From the NCBI GenBank assembly GCA_051294375.1, contig CM119269.1, positions 15,449,918 to 15,513,917 on the forward strand: a DNA stretch of 64,000 nt, written 5' to 3'. Positions 39,099-54,600 of this stretch are shown piece by piece. This DNA is from Paraspadella gotoi. Taxonomy: Eukaryota > Chaetognatha. The position numbers and the translations under genes are program-made. Below the pieces are notes generated by a model. That model did no database searches, was not told where the DNA came from, and saw nothing but the letters and a program-made list of their open reading frames with translations. Positions within the stretch are counted from its first letter, which is position 1; the number at the start of each line of letters is the position of its first letter.

Positions 39099-39321
39099 AT
39101 CGCAGAAGTATCAAGCCACCAAAATCAAATCGGATCAGAGGCTCGGGCGATCTCCGCAGAAATGGAATCGCCGAATCCTGATTGGTCAAAGACGGAACCG
39201 GAATCGACCAAACAGCTTGCAGAATCATTGGATCTGTCAAACTTACCTTTACCACCGATCCTATTCTCTAGTTATAAATAGACTTAATTTGTCTTAGTTT
39301 CAGTAGCATTGAACAAGACTC

Positions 39322-39346
39322 NNNNNNNNNNNNNNNNNNNNNNNNN
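39322..39346. other. Assembly gap, 25 N
   Basis: A short fixed-size gap. The sequence to its right restarts at the equivalent of position 30,057, and the sequence to its left resumes after 48,446, which is the pattern of two overlapping contigs left unmerged. Confidence 0.99.
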
Positions 39347-39565
39347 TAATTGATTAGTAAATGACAAATAAATTAGGTGAAAATTATAAAAATTCCTTCC
39401 ACTCGTCTTTTGTCATTTATTTCTTTTCTTTTCTTTCTCTGCCTGTTTCCTTTTTTTCTTTCTTATTTTCCTTATTTCTTTCTTTCTTTCCTTATTAAAT
39501 TCTTTCTTTCCTTTCTTTTTTTCTTTATGTCTCTTTTCTTTTTTTTGTATTTGTTCTTTCTTTCT

Positions 39566-39635
<70 letters not shown>

Positions 39636-39909
39636 TATTTTCCTCTTCTCTACTAAAGTGCAACGATATGAAATGTCAGTAAGACTCCTTCAGTTTTCTT
39701 GTATGCCATCTTTTTCACTGGTTTTGCTTCCTCCATGCATTCTTGTTAATTGTTTATTAATTTCTCTTTCTCAGTTTCTGTCATTCAGGCCTTTCTTACT
39801 AACAGAATTATGTAATCATTGAATTGAATTTTACTTAGTTTATGTCTTTCAACAGCATAATTATTTTTAACCATTCAGAATTCGCTCATTCTAATTGTCT
39901 TATCTTTAG

Positions 39910-41887
<1,978 letters not shown>

Positions 41888-43712
41888 GAGCCTCGTTTGA
41901 TTTCGAATGTCTCAGCCGAAATTCTAGTCTCTCATCCTATTTGCCCGTCTTGACCGTTTCTATCTGTTTTCACGCTGTTCGTTCCAATCTTCGCTACATT
42001 CGGTAATAAAGTATAAGTTACAAACAAATGTAATTTTTACGTATTGAATATTCTCGACTACGAATTTTATAACCGCCTATTTAGAGAATCAGATATATAT
42101 ATTTTTTATTAGGAGTTAAAGAATTTCTTAACTCTCGAAAATATATGTTATTTAAAAGTAAACATACAATTGACTAGTAAGCGTTTGATTCTAGTTTTTT
42201 ATTTTTGATACATTTGCTAAAACTTGGAGAGCTTCACTCTGATTTTTTTAATGTTTTCAATATATTGCCTGATAGTAATTAAGAAACGTTATGATTGATA
42301 CAACCAATATAAAAATTATCCATTATAGTATTTAGGTTACCGATTATTTGTTTCATTTGTTCTGCTGGTCCGTCCGTTATTAAGGGAAAACTTTTTTTTA
42401 TATCTGTTTTTGGACAGATTCCTTAAGAATTAAGGTCCTGAACGTAAGCAGTAAGCAGAAACGTAAGCAGTAACCGACTAAGTACGTATGTAGTTTTAAA
42501 GTCAGCTGCTTGTCCTATTTTATAATAGTGATTTTTCCATGTTTTTTTTATATTTTGCTTCGTTGAGTTCAATTTTCATTGTTTTGTCCTAAATTTTACC
42601 AATTCAACTCCGAGGGTAATTTTTTGTTTCTTCGTTTTTCCCCACCACATTCCATCCAAATTTCCCAGATAAGAACTAAAAGATACTTAACACTTCGTAG
42701 ATTAAATGAAACATTTGAAAAACAAAATTATATCTAGCTTATAGTTATACATAGCATACTGGTGTTGATAAATTTATTAATCATGACCATACCTCACTAA
42801 ATTTTTATTTCGTTTTATTTTTCTGTTTACAATGACTAAGTCTAGGAGATATTGATTACGCTCTTTAGCCATATCAATGAATGCGTTTGCGCACTGTTTG
42901 TATTAATCACAACGGGATTTTCGAAATATATTATTAGAGCTTACTTTTAGTACTTTTTGGTCACTTTTTATAGCAATAAGATTTATGAGGAGAATATCAT
43001 AATGTATTTTCGATTTTTTTGAATAGCTTAATTTTAAATCTCAACATGAGCATTTATTTTTGGCTTTTTGGTTGTTCTACTCTCTAGTCCTGTATTTTTT
43101 TTTGTAAATCTTTATTGTCCGTGCGCAGTCATATTTCGTATTTTTAATTTTTTTTTTTACTTTGTATATTGCCATCTACGATTTCTGGTTATAATTTATC
43201 TAAAACAATTTCACCGAAACCCATATCTTGTTTGTCCATAGGATGAAGCGATTGCGTGCAGCAAACTATTTACTTCCGCCAAAGTTGCTATTTTTGAAAA
43301 AAACAAATCTGTCGAACGTGATAGCATAACAAATAAAACATTTCTGAGTCATCATGTGCTTATGTCACCGGCGAGCCCCTTGGTTTTGTGTTTAAATTTT
43401 ATTGTTTTTTTGTTATTGTGCTCTCCCTTGATATTAATTTTATTTTTGTTTATCAGTGCAGCACAAACTTTATTACTCATGGAAGATGATTTACACACAC
43501 GATTACGTTTTAGAAAATATTCGTTTCTAATTTTTAAATATAATTTGTATTGTTCGGTATCGCATGTTCGTTTTATTTTGTTTCGTTTATTTGAGAATAT
43601 CTCGTAGATCATTTTAACAATGTAGAACCCCAGTTAGCGAACTATTTTCGTCAGTCATATAATTATGAAAAATCGAATACAAGAATAATGTTTTCTATTT
43701 ATGACCTTTTGC

Positions 43713-43799
<87 letters not shown>

Positions 43800-44275
43800 G
43801 AGAAGAGAGAGAGAGAGTTTATTAGTAGAAAAAAAGGACACATGAGTGATACGAAACAGCAAGAATAAAAATTTTCGAAACCCGCATTTTTTTATTTTGA
43901 ATCTCACTCCCTGGTCAACCCTGAAGAAAACTAACGTCATTCATAAGAAATAAGTTTTGATTTTTTGAACGTCGAAGCCAAAGGTAACAACATTAAGTGA
44001 TTAACAACGAATCATCTGCTATTTTCTCTCTATCTTTCATCTTTCTTTCTTTCTTTCTTTCTTCTTTCTTTCTTTCTTCTTTTCTTCTTTCTTTCTTTCT
44101 TTCTTTTTCTTTCTTCTCTATCTTCTATCTTTCTTTATTCTTTCTTTCTATCTATCTATCTTTCTTTATTTCTTTCTTTTTCCTTCTTTATCTTTCTTCT
44201 TTCTTTCTTTCTTTCTTTCTCTCTCTCTCTCTTCTTTTCTCTCTTTTATTCTCTAGCCTATCAACTCCCTCAGCC

Positions 44276-44704
44276 ATGACGGAACACCTCTCCGGCAGCG
44301 GGTCTTGGATTTGGTCGTCCACGTCGCCGACGTCTCCGCCGACCTACGGCTTCGCGTGCACGCGACATGCACGGGGCGGCCTTGTGCGGCTGGCGACCGA
44401 GTCGCTCGATCAGAGTCGCGACTGGTCCGGCCACGCACTCTTCTGGCCCTCGGAACGTCGTGGTTGACAGCGACGCGTCGCACTATGGATCAGTGCGGGC
44501 TCCACGCAGAGGCGCGCCTCCTGCTCACGTCGATCGTCAAGTCGACTCGGGTGCTGCTGCCCGATCTCGTCTAGTCGAGTGCCGCGTCGACTTCGCGTGA
44601 GCGTCTCACAGCGTGGAGAATATCTGCGACCGGTTGGAATACGGCACCGGAGGAGCTTTCGTTGGCGAGGGCTCGAAGGCTCGAGTCTGGCGATCAAGTA
44701 CGAA

Positions 44705-44742
<38 letters not shown>

Positions 44743-45050
44743 TCTTTCTTTCTTTCTTCTTCTTCTTTCTTGTTAATCTGTCCTCCCACCAGGTAAAGGT
44801 CGATTTAAAAATCGAGAGACGCCAGACATCCAGGGAGCCCTGGCTTCCGACCCAGCCATGTCCCGCGCCGTCGCCTATCGCAGGGCCTTCTGCCCCGCAA
44901 CCCGATGCACCTGACAGAGCTCCATTCGGAGTGGCTCGACTCGGCCAGTCGCTCCTCGAACAGGGCGTCGACGATTCCAACGTCATCCATTTGCGCTACA
45001 AGTCTTCGTTTTTTCACTTCTTGAAACCTTCCACGGTAATTTTGCTCTGG

Positions 45051-45097
<47 letters not shown>

Positions 45098-46931
45098 CGA
45101 GTAATTTGTGAGCACGTGAGAGAGTATGATTATCGAGCACAAAATTATTTTACTCATATTGTTTTGGTGACAAAACCATAAAATACAATATATTTATAGT
45201 ATATCCTTTTTAAAAAAAAATTGATTCTAATTCTTCATAAAAAGTTAGTCCTAAAATATAAAACATGTTTATAAAAAATTTTGAGATCTTCAGCGTCCAA
45301 AAACGAAAAAAAAAAAGAAGAAATTCTGCATTTTTACTCTCTGTAGACTAGTAGTAGCAGAAACATGCAGTAGAAACTATTATATGAAAAAACGTTTAGT
45401 CATTTTTTGCAGCTTTAAGATTAAAATATAACATTTTATAAAATTTTCTTAGTTTTTTTCCGGCGATCGAAACTGTTCTAAAATTAAAACAATATAATTT
45501 ATAAATTTTATGATATTATAACAATATTACGATAAAGAAATTTCATTTCATTACACACAAAGGCATCTAAAAACATATTTAATCGCTCTATCGTTTCATC
45601 GCTCCACCAATTTAAAAAGTGCTACTCAGTGACCCAAAAGTGTTTTCTTCTTCATAACATAAATACGTAAATTACTTTTTACATCTTCATTCTAGATTCT
45701 TATTCGCATAAACCAAATCTACCACAAGCCAAGTGGAGCATTTTGACCGAAGAGACTCCGTGCGGCGACAACGAGGCTTTCCTCTTTGCGCGCTGCAGGC
45801 CTGGATTGAAAGGAACGACGCAAGCGAAGTCAAAACTGGCGCCGCGGACGCAGCTCCAACATCGCCGTCAGCCCGTTTCCGAAGAAGACGACGATAAGGG
45901 GATGAAAAGGAGGCTCCGTTCGAGCTGGAGTTGAGCAATTTCTTCAACTATCTTCGCCCGCGACGACTCGGCTTCAATTCTCTCAAGAAAGGATTCTTCG
46001 TCCTTCAAGGGACAGAGTCTACTTCTTTACGAGACGAAAGAGGCGTCGACGTCCTTGTCCCGCCGCTGATAACGATCCTCCTCACGGAGGCGACGTGTGC
46101 CCGTCTTCGTTGTCGCCGGAAGACACGTACGCCGTACGCGTGTTCGCCGCTGCGCCGAGCGACGGCGGCGGCGACGACGAACCGTTTTCCCTGCGCCTGG
46201 AGATCCAATTCCTTCGTCAGCACAGTTCGCTCAATGGATGGCGGCTTTTCGCGTCGCCACCCGCAAATCCGCCTCTCACCGCCTCTACCGGCGCGAGATG
46301 GAAATCTTTAAAGCGTTTTTACGGATGCAGCAGCCCGTTGCCGACGCCCCCGCCGTTAGCCGTCGAACCATGCGAGACGCTGTCAAGGCGTTTGGAGAAG
46401 AAGCTGCGGCGGAGTCGATTAACGGACCGTATCGTCGCTCTCTACCCCAACGTGCAGGCTAACGCCTATTCAGAGCCAAGATGCATTACATCCGTTTTGG
46501 AGCGTCTGCCCGGGTGCGGCTCGGCACCCTTTGCCGCTCGTTTCACGGCGCCGCCGGAAAAAAGGACGAGCTGCTTGGCGTCGCGTGGAACCGACTTTTC
46601 CGGACGGATTTGACCGAAGGAAGATCTTGGTGTCGTCCGCTTGGCGACGCTGACATCGTGGAGCGTCAATTGGGAAACGAAGGTGAATTAGACGACGTAA
46701 ATTATTGAAATAAAATCAAATGTTAATTAATACTTTCAATTGACGATCGTGATTGACAGGAGTTTCAACTCGACAGCGCCAGCGGTCGGATCAAATTCAA
46801 GTGTCTTTCCGCGCGATCCTAAAATCGTTTCACGAATTCATCGGCGCTACATTTGTCTCTCTATGAAACAAAACAGCATCACGGGAAAATCGATGCTGAG
46901 CTTTTCACAAACTCACCGGGGACGCTCGTAG
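44276..46931 (+). pseudogene. FERMT: Frameshifted copy of kindlin
   Basis: All four exons are present in order (44276-44697, 44793-45035, 45696-46682, 46760-46931) but are 10, 4, 11 and 2 nt shorter than those of the intact gene, with frameshifts throughout. Splice sites and introns are otherwise the same. Losses not confined to coding sequence point to sequencing error in a duplicated contig. Confidence 0.75.
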
Positions 46932-47595
46932 TTTTTTTTTTTTCGACGAATTGCAATGGGTTAATCTTAACTACAAAAATGACGACGGGGTATAAAATGA
47001 TTTCTATACCAAAACGCTTATTGGAGAGAATATCTTAGACATTTCTACGCTTATCAGTACATCAGTAATTGCTGAATTTCTTTATCTGTGACTGGAACTA
47101 ATTGCCTGCTTCAAGCGAAATGAAATCAAGAGCGCCTGACTAACAACGAATTAGACAAACCTTAATCAGACTTTGAAGCCTTTTCTCATTAATTTTGTTT
47201 TCTAAGCTACATTTAAGAAAGCGGCAGAATCACAATTTAATCGCAACGAATTTGGATAAAGAAATCACATTTAGGAAAAAGAGATCAGTTTTGCAATGAA
47301 ACACATTTGCAGTCTTGACTTTGGGAGTTCATATTGGTTTTTGCTTTGTTTTTTTCCTCGTGGAGTGAGGAATTGTTTCAAGTTATCGAACGGGAACAAG
47401 ATTGTGGGTAAAAAAAATGGAAATATTTGGTGCTCATTATTCGCCGCCGCTGACGATTCTTTCCGATTTCGTCGTCGTCGTCGTCATTTTCTTATTGCGG
47501 TAAAGTAATTATTGCCGCGCAGTCGACATCGCTGGCAGTTGTCGTCGTCAATTCATCAGTGATCCTAAGAAGTGGGCGTCTATTGCTTGATTGGT

Positions 47596-47629
<34 letters not shown>

Positions 47630-48072
47630 AATCGTCATCGCAGTGGTTAATTGAGCACACGTCGGTTATTGAAAACTGCGATTCGGCAGCCAAAGTCCTC
47701 GAATTAATAAACTCGAAGGAATTTAAGTATTTAGAACGGGCGTCTCTCTAATCTTCTCTATTATTCTAGACGCTGGGGAAGGGAGAGGGGAAGAGGGGGG
47801 TTGTGGAGAAAGCGAGTACGAGAAGGAAGGAAGGGAGGGTGGGGGGGGGTAAGGAGTTTTGATGTTGAAGGAGATGTGAGGGGTGATCCTTCTCCTCCTC
47901 CTTTACTCCCCAAATCTCGTCCACGAGTTGAAAATCTTGAATCCTCGATTGAAAAACTTGAAGTTTCCTCCTTTGGGTTTTTCGCTCTTTTCCACCTGAG
48001 TCACTTTGGCGAGGCCCTTTTGACTCCCGCCACTTCTGAGGAAGGAAGAGAGGGAGAAAGAGAGAGAGAGAG

Positions 48073-48108
<36 letters not shown>

Positions 48109-48163
48109 GGGATGGATAGGAGACGAAGTAGAAACAAAAATTTAGTATTAATTATTACTATTA

Positions 48164-48227
<64 letters not shown>

Positions 48228-48534
48228 CGAGAAGTATCAAGCACCAAAATCAAATCGGATCAGAGGCTCGGGCGATTCTCCGCAGAATGGAATCGCCGAA
48301 TCCTGATTGGTCAAAGACGGAACCGGAATCGACCAAACAGCTTGCAGATCATTGGATCTGTCAAACTTACCTTTACACCGATCCTATTCTCTAGTTAAAA
48401 TATGACTTAATTTTGTCTTAAGTTTCAGTAGCATTGAACAAGACTCCTGCGTGTGTCTCACCGTCATCATTATCTCAGAATAAAATCTCATCTTGATTTC
48501 GCCCATAGAAATCCATGAGTTTTTTCTTAAATGT

Positions 48535-48612
48535 GGTGGTAGCGGTGGGATTCGAACCCACTATTATCATTATTACTATTATTATTATTATTATTATTAC
48601 TATTATTATATC
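48535..48612 (-). repeat. tRNA-like 3' half interrupted by an ATT array
   Basis: The minus strand reads GTGGGTTCGAATCCCACCGCTACC, a perfect T arm (5-bp stem, TTCGAAT loop) with a 7-nt acceptor-like strand after it. Directly 5' of the T arm, where the variable loop and anticodon arm should be, is an imperfect ATA/ATT trinucleotide array. It is a tRNA relic or SINE head, not a functional tRNA gene. Confidence 0.5.
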
Positions 48613-48624
48613 TGATCATCGCAC

Positions 48625-51600
48625 CTGTTGGCGGTCCTGGGCAGCGAGGCCGCCTTTTCCAACGGCAGCTTCGTCGTGGACTTTGGGTTTTCGTCTTCAA
48701 GGATGAAGAGCGGCTGCAGCGGCATCTGACTCACCTGAGCGAAGTCATGGAGGTGGGGATGGGTGGGGGAGGGTGGAAAAATAATTGGGGGCGTAAATTG
48801 GTAGGGATAAAAGAGACTTCAGGCCAAAGTTGCCATTTGGCAGCAACAATGGTTTTCTTGCTATTTTTTGATGATTATATTTTCCTATGCTGAAGACTGA
48901 AGTCTCGAAAAAATTTTTGTAATCTTTACAACCAATTTAAAAATTATCCATACATTTAATAAATAAACTATCTTGCCCCGGACTTTTGACGGGCTATTAT
49001 GGTTTATGGCCTCGATCACTCTTACAATATAATGACAAATCAGGTTAATAAAAATAGATAAGTTATTATGATGATTTCCAAAAGTTCTTCACGACCGGTT
49101 ACCAAGCGAATTTATTTCATCGCCACATCAAAAGTTTTCTCTTGACATCTTATTGTACCCTCCTCTTTTCCAAAACTCTTTCAATCTCCCATTCTCTTTC
49201 TCTTCTCTGTCCTCACCCTCTCGCGGATGACGTCTCTGACGGCCGCGTGGACGACTCGTTCCACGACGGCGTAGTCCTCCGCGGCGGAAGTCTCGAAGAA
49301 GGAACACTCGTGCTGCGCGGCCAAGGAACTCCCCTCGCTCTTGCTCACTTGACTGCCGCGTGGGTGAGTGAGAGGAGAAGAGCGTGGGTGGGTGCAGAGG
49401 GGGCAGAGACGTGTGGATAAGAGCGGAAGGATAAATGGGTAAATGAAAAAAAAAAGAAGAATAACATTAGTCAATAAAGACAAACAAGGTTTTTTCTCAT
49501 TAGGACCTGCGCATAAAAAAACAAGGCAAGGATCGAAACGAAGCTTAGGATAAGAAAAGACGCGCGACCTCGATGATCGACAGCCGGCGGATGACGTCAC
49601 AAGAAAGGAAGGAAACCAGGCCGGTATATGCACAAGAACAGAGGAAAATATGACAATAGTATGCAAAAAACGAAAAAAAGTGGGGGATGGTGTTAGTGGT
49701 GGCGGGCGGAGGGAGAACAGGGCGTCGGGGCGATCAGCGAAGGCGGAGTCGAGAAAGATATATTTTTTCTCATGCTGAGCTTCCTTGTCAAGGACTCGCG
49801 CAGGAAACACCCGCTTTCGACAGATAACTTCTCGTCTCTCTCTCTCTCTCTCCGTCTCCGTCTCTCTCTCTTCTCTCTCTCTCTTCTTTAAGAGAAAAGC
49901 CGAGACCCGACGAACGCCCATCAACCCATTCCAGACCGTATGACACGACCGATGGACAGGACTGGACCGGATCTTTCTCCATCCTTTCTCTCCTCCTTTT
50001 CTCTCTCTCTCTCTCCAACTTACTTGACAGACTAAACAGACAATTCAGATTCACTAATTACATTATTAGAACAGACCATACTTTGATCACAATCCTTACG
50101 ATTTTTCTGGAAATCAAACTATTTTCATACGATTTTCCACGACCGTTATTTTCGACATTTTGATGTTTTTGCTGGATTTTTTGTAATGATTTACGCGATT
50201 TCGTACTGATTTATATTTTATATTACATCTTTATTTACTTTACATTCGACTTTCTATTATTATTTTGCTTTGAGAGATCTCCATTATATACACGGTCGGA
50301 GACTTGCTCAGATGCAGTTGCCTCCCTCACGTACGAGCATTCCTAACCTTGCGACTCCGGAGAGCAAGTCTCTCTACAGTAAGACAAATAACCATGCTTT
50401 CAAGGTAAGTTGTTTAATGAATTGACATGAATTATTAAATGCCATTTTTCAAAGCTTCACCCACCTTCGGGATCGAAACGACATCAATCCAACAAGTGAT
50501 CGGATTCAAAGTTATTGATTAGATTATTGATTGTTAAGTGAAATGAAATTAACCGATTGCATAACAGAAATTTCGCCTTGAATGATTTTATTATTTACTT
50601 GTTTTGCTTCTCACTGCCGTCCATTTCGATATTTGAACCCATGATTTCCAGTAACTGTAAATCTTTTATTTGAAATGATTTGAATGACCCAACGATTTTT
50701 ACGACTTGTTTGTATATGATTTAAATTAATTTCTGTTTTGTTAAAACTTCGTTTTGAGAATATCTTGCTTTACCAACGAATTTCCACCTAAATAATCAAC
50801 TTTATTTCGATCTTATTCACCCTACCATTTTTAACTTTAAAATTAGAACTTAATTGAATGATTGCTGGAACAATTTTTCTATTCTTTCTCCTCACTCCAA
50901 CTTTTTTAGTTTTCATACCGACACCATGTCGATCGAGATTTCTCATGCTGAGCGCCGCAAAGACAATGGATGACCCGACTCCAAGCATATCCGATGCCGT
51001 CCACGCGCTCTACGGCCCTCATTGATGCGCTACCAGGAACTCCCACTCCGGAAATCGTCACTTCGCCCAGTGAACTACCTGGATCTCCTCCGAAATTGAG
51101 TGATACAGACCAATGCTGCTCAAAGTTTCCGATCTACCCGACCCGATCTCAATCTCTTCTCGACCAGACTCTCCCAAATATCGAAAATTCTATGCGTCGC
51201 AATGCGACATGACGAAGGACAACGGAGTAACGCAGAAACTCCGATTCTGAAAACAAAGGTATATGATAACAGATGAAGTGGATTACGACCTCGACATGGA
51301 GAACGTCTGAAACGGCGTGAAGCAAAGTATGAAGCGTACGAATATCTGATTGACACGGAGCCCATGATGACCATGAATGCTGTAAATCAAGAGATATCTG
51401 CTCACCACGACGTTCAAGATTTTTGAAATAATTTGTTAGGAAAAATGACAAAGAACAACATAATTTACCTTATCAGCCGAAAAAAGAAGAAGTAAGAGCC
51501 AGTACAACAGAAATAGATAAATAAGAAAATATGAAGATGGAAAAAGACAATGCAACTCATTAACAATAAAATAGAGAGAATGAAGACAAAAATGACAATT

Positions 51601-54600
51601 GAAAAACACCTCGATCCTTATTAATCGCTCTCTATTTTCAAGGAGAATCACGTATTGAGTCCCGTCCATCTCTTCTGCCGAATGAAAGAATGCAAATACT
51701 TATAATGTGCAAAGCTTTCCAAGCTTCAAGACCGCCCTCGAATGCATGAAACACCCTTATGAAACAAAACTTGGAATCAGCTGAAACTAATGACTAAAGC
51801 CCCGATTGCATTGCAACCATGAAGTGGAACTAAAAACAAAAAAGAATCCATCAGCTGAGACTTGGTCCCACCAATTGCTTTCACCAAAAATTGGAAACAT
51901 TGGAAATTCGACGACTGTTGAGTACAACGACCGCTTTTTGAAGCGTCGACTTGTCTTGGCTCTAAAATCCGAGTATACCCCAAGCAAACAACAACCTGCT
52001 GCGGAACACCTATAATGTTTCTATATATAGGCAACTTGGATGAACATTGAACAAAGGTTCCATTGTGAAGAATGTCGAAAGGGAAGGCCAAAAACCATTT
52101 TCCATGGAGAAGACAAGAATGTGTTTTGAACGCTATCGCGACATATCGACTAACCTAAACAGGCTGGAAGTATGACGAGTCAAACTACAAAAGCTCCACC
52201 CATGGTTTACAGATGGTGCCTAGCACGCCACGAATCACCGTAACCTGAACGTCGGCGGATGAGCTACCCAAGGTTCACCCTCTTGAAGTCAACAAGTTTT
52301 CATTCATCCTAGTTCGACAATTGCTAGAAAGTCGAAAGCTTGAACCAGCTGGTATGTTTAAATCGGAATGGTCAATTTTGAAGCTGCAAAGCTTTTAAAA
52401 ACTGTCCATTATGAAAAACAATTGTTATGAAAAGATGGTTTATGTTATAATGTCTGAAAAACCATTTGGACTAAACCAGTGTAACTGCTAAATGCCTTAT
52501 TGTATTCGAGGGCACACCCACTACTTATTGCTGCATCATGATTACGCATTGCCCGCACAGACCTCGTGAACATACGCGAAGTCAGAGTGGGATTCTCCTA
52601 CACTGCAGCTCTTCACAGCCCTCACAACCATGCACATCTGTCATGCTGCACGGCTTACATCCAGGCTCGCATTATATTGTTATGAGACTGAAACCACTAT
52701 GAATGTACTGAATGTACAAATTGTTTTGATACCCCTACTAATTTAAGTCGTGACATAGCATTTTGTTCTCGTTTCCCGACGCCTCACTAATTTACCTATT
52801 TAAGCTATGAAAATATACAGATGGTCATTAAAATAATGATTAAACTGGCTAATAATAAAATTATATATTATCTAAATAAAATGAATAAGAAACATGAAAG
52901 ACGAGAACCCCGATCTAAAAAAGAGCATAAAAAATATTAAAAAATTATAAAACTAGCATATTTACAGAAATTTAATTAACCAAATAAATTAGAATTTAGT
53001 TAACATCTAAATCTTACACAATATAGTTATCCGTATTGTTTAAATATTAAACAATTATAATCATTAAAAACAATACAAAAAATTGTTACATATACATACT
53101 AATCTTTGTCTTCTTTTATTTCTCCATCGTTTGACTAACGAGCAAACTGCGCAACGATCAACATCTGACGGAGCTCTGCGCCGGTAACCCGTCGGAAACT
53201 GACCTAAGGTAATGGAAGCGACAGGCACACCAGCGGAGTACGGCGCGACAACCTCGGCCCCCGACCTCAGAGTACTGGAAAGCAGGTAGGTAACCACAAG
53301 TGTTGTGAGCGGCGAACGCAGGCCACCTGACCTCTAGAGTATGGAAAGCGGCGCAACCACCAAGATTCGGCGCACAGAACGTCGCGACACGAACTTCCGT
53401 ATGTAAAGCCTGCCGCAACCAGCAACTTCTCGCGAAGCGAGAATTATCGAACGAATGTGCAAGAATCCCTTCCGCTCGCAGCCACTGCAGCTGAACAGAT
53501 GAGCCGCGCAAAGTGTGGGCATCAAGGCGCTGGACATTGCCAGCTCAAGGGAGGCACAATCTTCATTAACGAACGAAGCTTTCCATCAAAGTCGACACAC
53601 CCTGATGATGGCGTAGGTGGAAATCAGACTCACAGGAACAATGGACGGTTGCGCAGCGCACAGTAATCATGGAACCATTTGATACGACAACATCAAGAAA
53701 TTACGAAGACGAAACTAATAAAGAAACAATCAATAATCAAAGTTGAAGCGCACGCAGTAGAGCCCGTCCAAGTCTGAAATCCGGGCAAATGTAGGAACGT
53801 AGTGAACGCAGTCACCATCCGCGGCAGGAACCGAGGCAAGTAAACTTAACAGTAAATAATGAACAAAGACAAATACATATGACCAAGAACAAGACCAATC
53901 ACAGACCAGACAAAGAAGAAAAATACAGAATTAGTAAACATTTAGATAGATAATCATGCCTCGTTCCTCAGCCAGAGAGGAAACCCATTTGAAGGATCCC
54001 ATTCTGGAGCAGATGAGTAATGTGTCAAAAAGAAGAAATCGATAAAATGATTCATATTATAAATCTGAATGAAACATTATTTATTTACGTAAGCAGTATG
54101 GTAATTAAAATACTCCAAAGACAAAACTTTGATATCTACAACAAATCAAGAAACCTCTAAAATCAATCAACAAACGAACAAGAAACAAATAGAAACAAAG
54201 AAAACCGAACAATAAAACCAAGAAAACAACAATAGAATACACTAGAAACCTAAAATAAGATTAAATCCAACTGACAGGAAACCTTACATATTCAAGATTC
54301 GCGACTTGAACAAAGAAACTTTCATTCAAGTTAAACCAGAATAACGAAGAAATGAAACTAACGACATGATATGATGACACGCACGAACAAATGAAGGAAT
54401 GAACGATGAACGAGAATGAATTGAGATTATGAATATTCTCCTCACCTCAACAGTTCTTCAGTAACAAGATTCATCGAACCGAAGAACACGATAATTCATT
54501 GGAAACTCCATCTCGAAACAGAACATGAAGAAGAATAGGGCGATAGTTATATTCGTATGATTACCGTGTCCTGCCAGCCATCTTAGACGTTTTCTTAGCT

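Noticed and set aside
48600-48755. A plus-strand exon reading LLAVLGSEAAFSNGS and RLQRHLTHLSE
   Set aside because: It needs a frameshift and lacks an acceptor, while the minus strand gives a clean exon that matches the RASL12 C-terminal region.
49181-49924. A 247-codon minus-strand frame as one protein
   Set aside because: Only 49,217-49,352 is coding, as an exon of the RASL12-like gene. The rest is intron with CT microsatellite.
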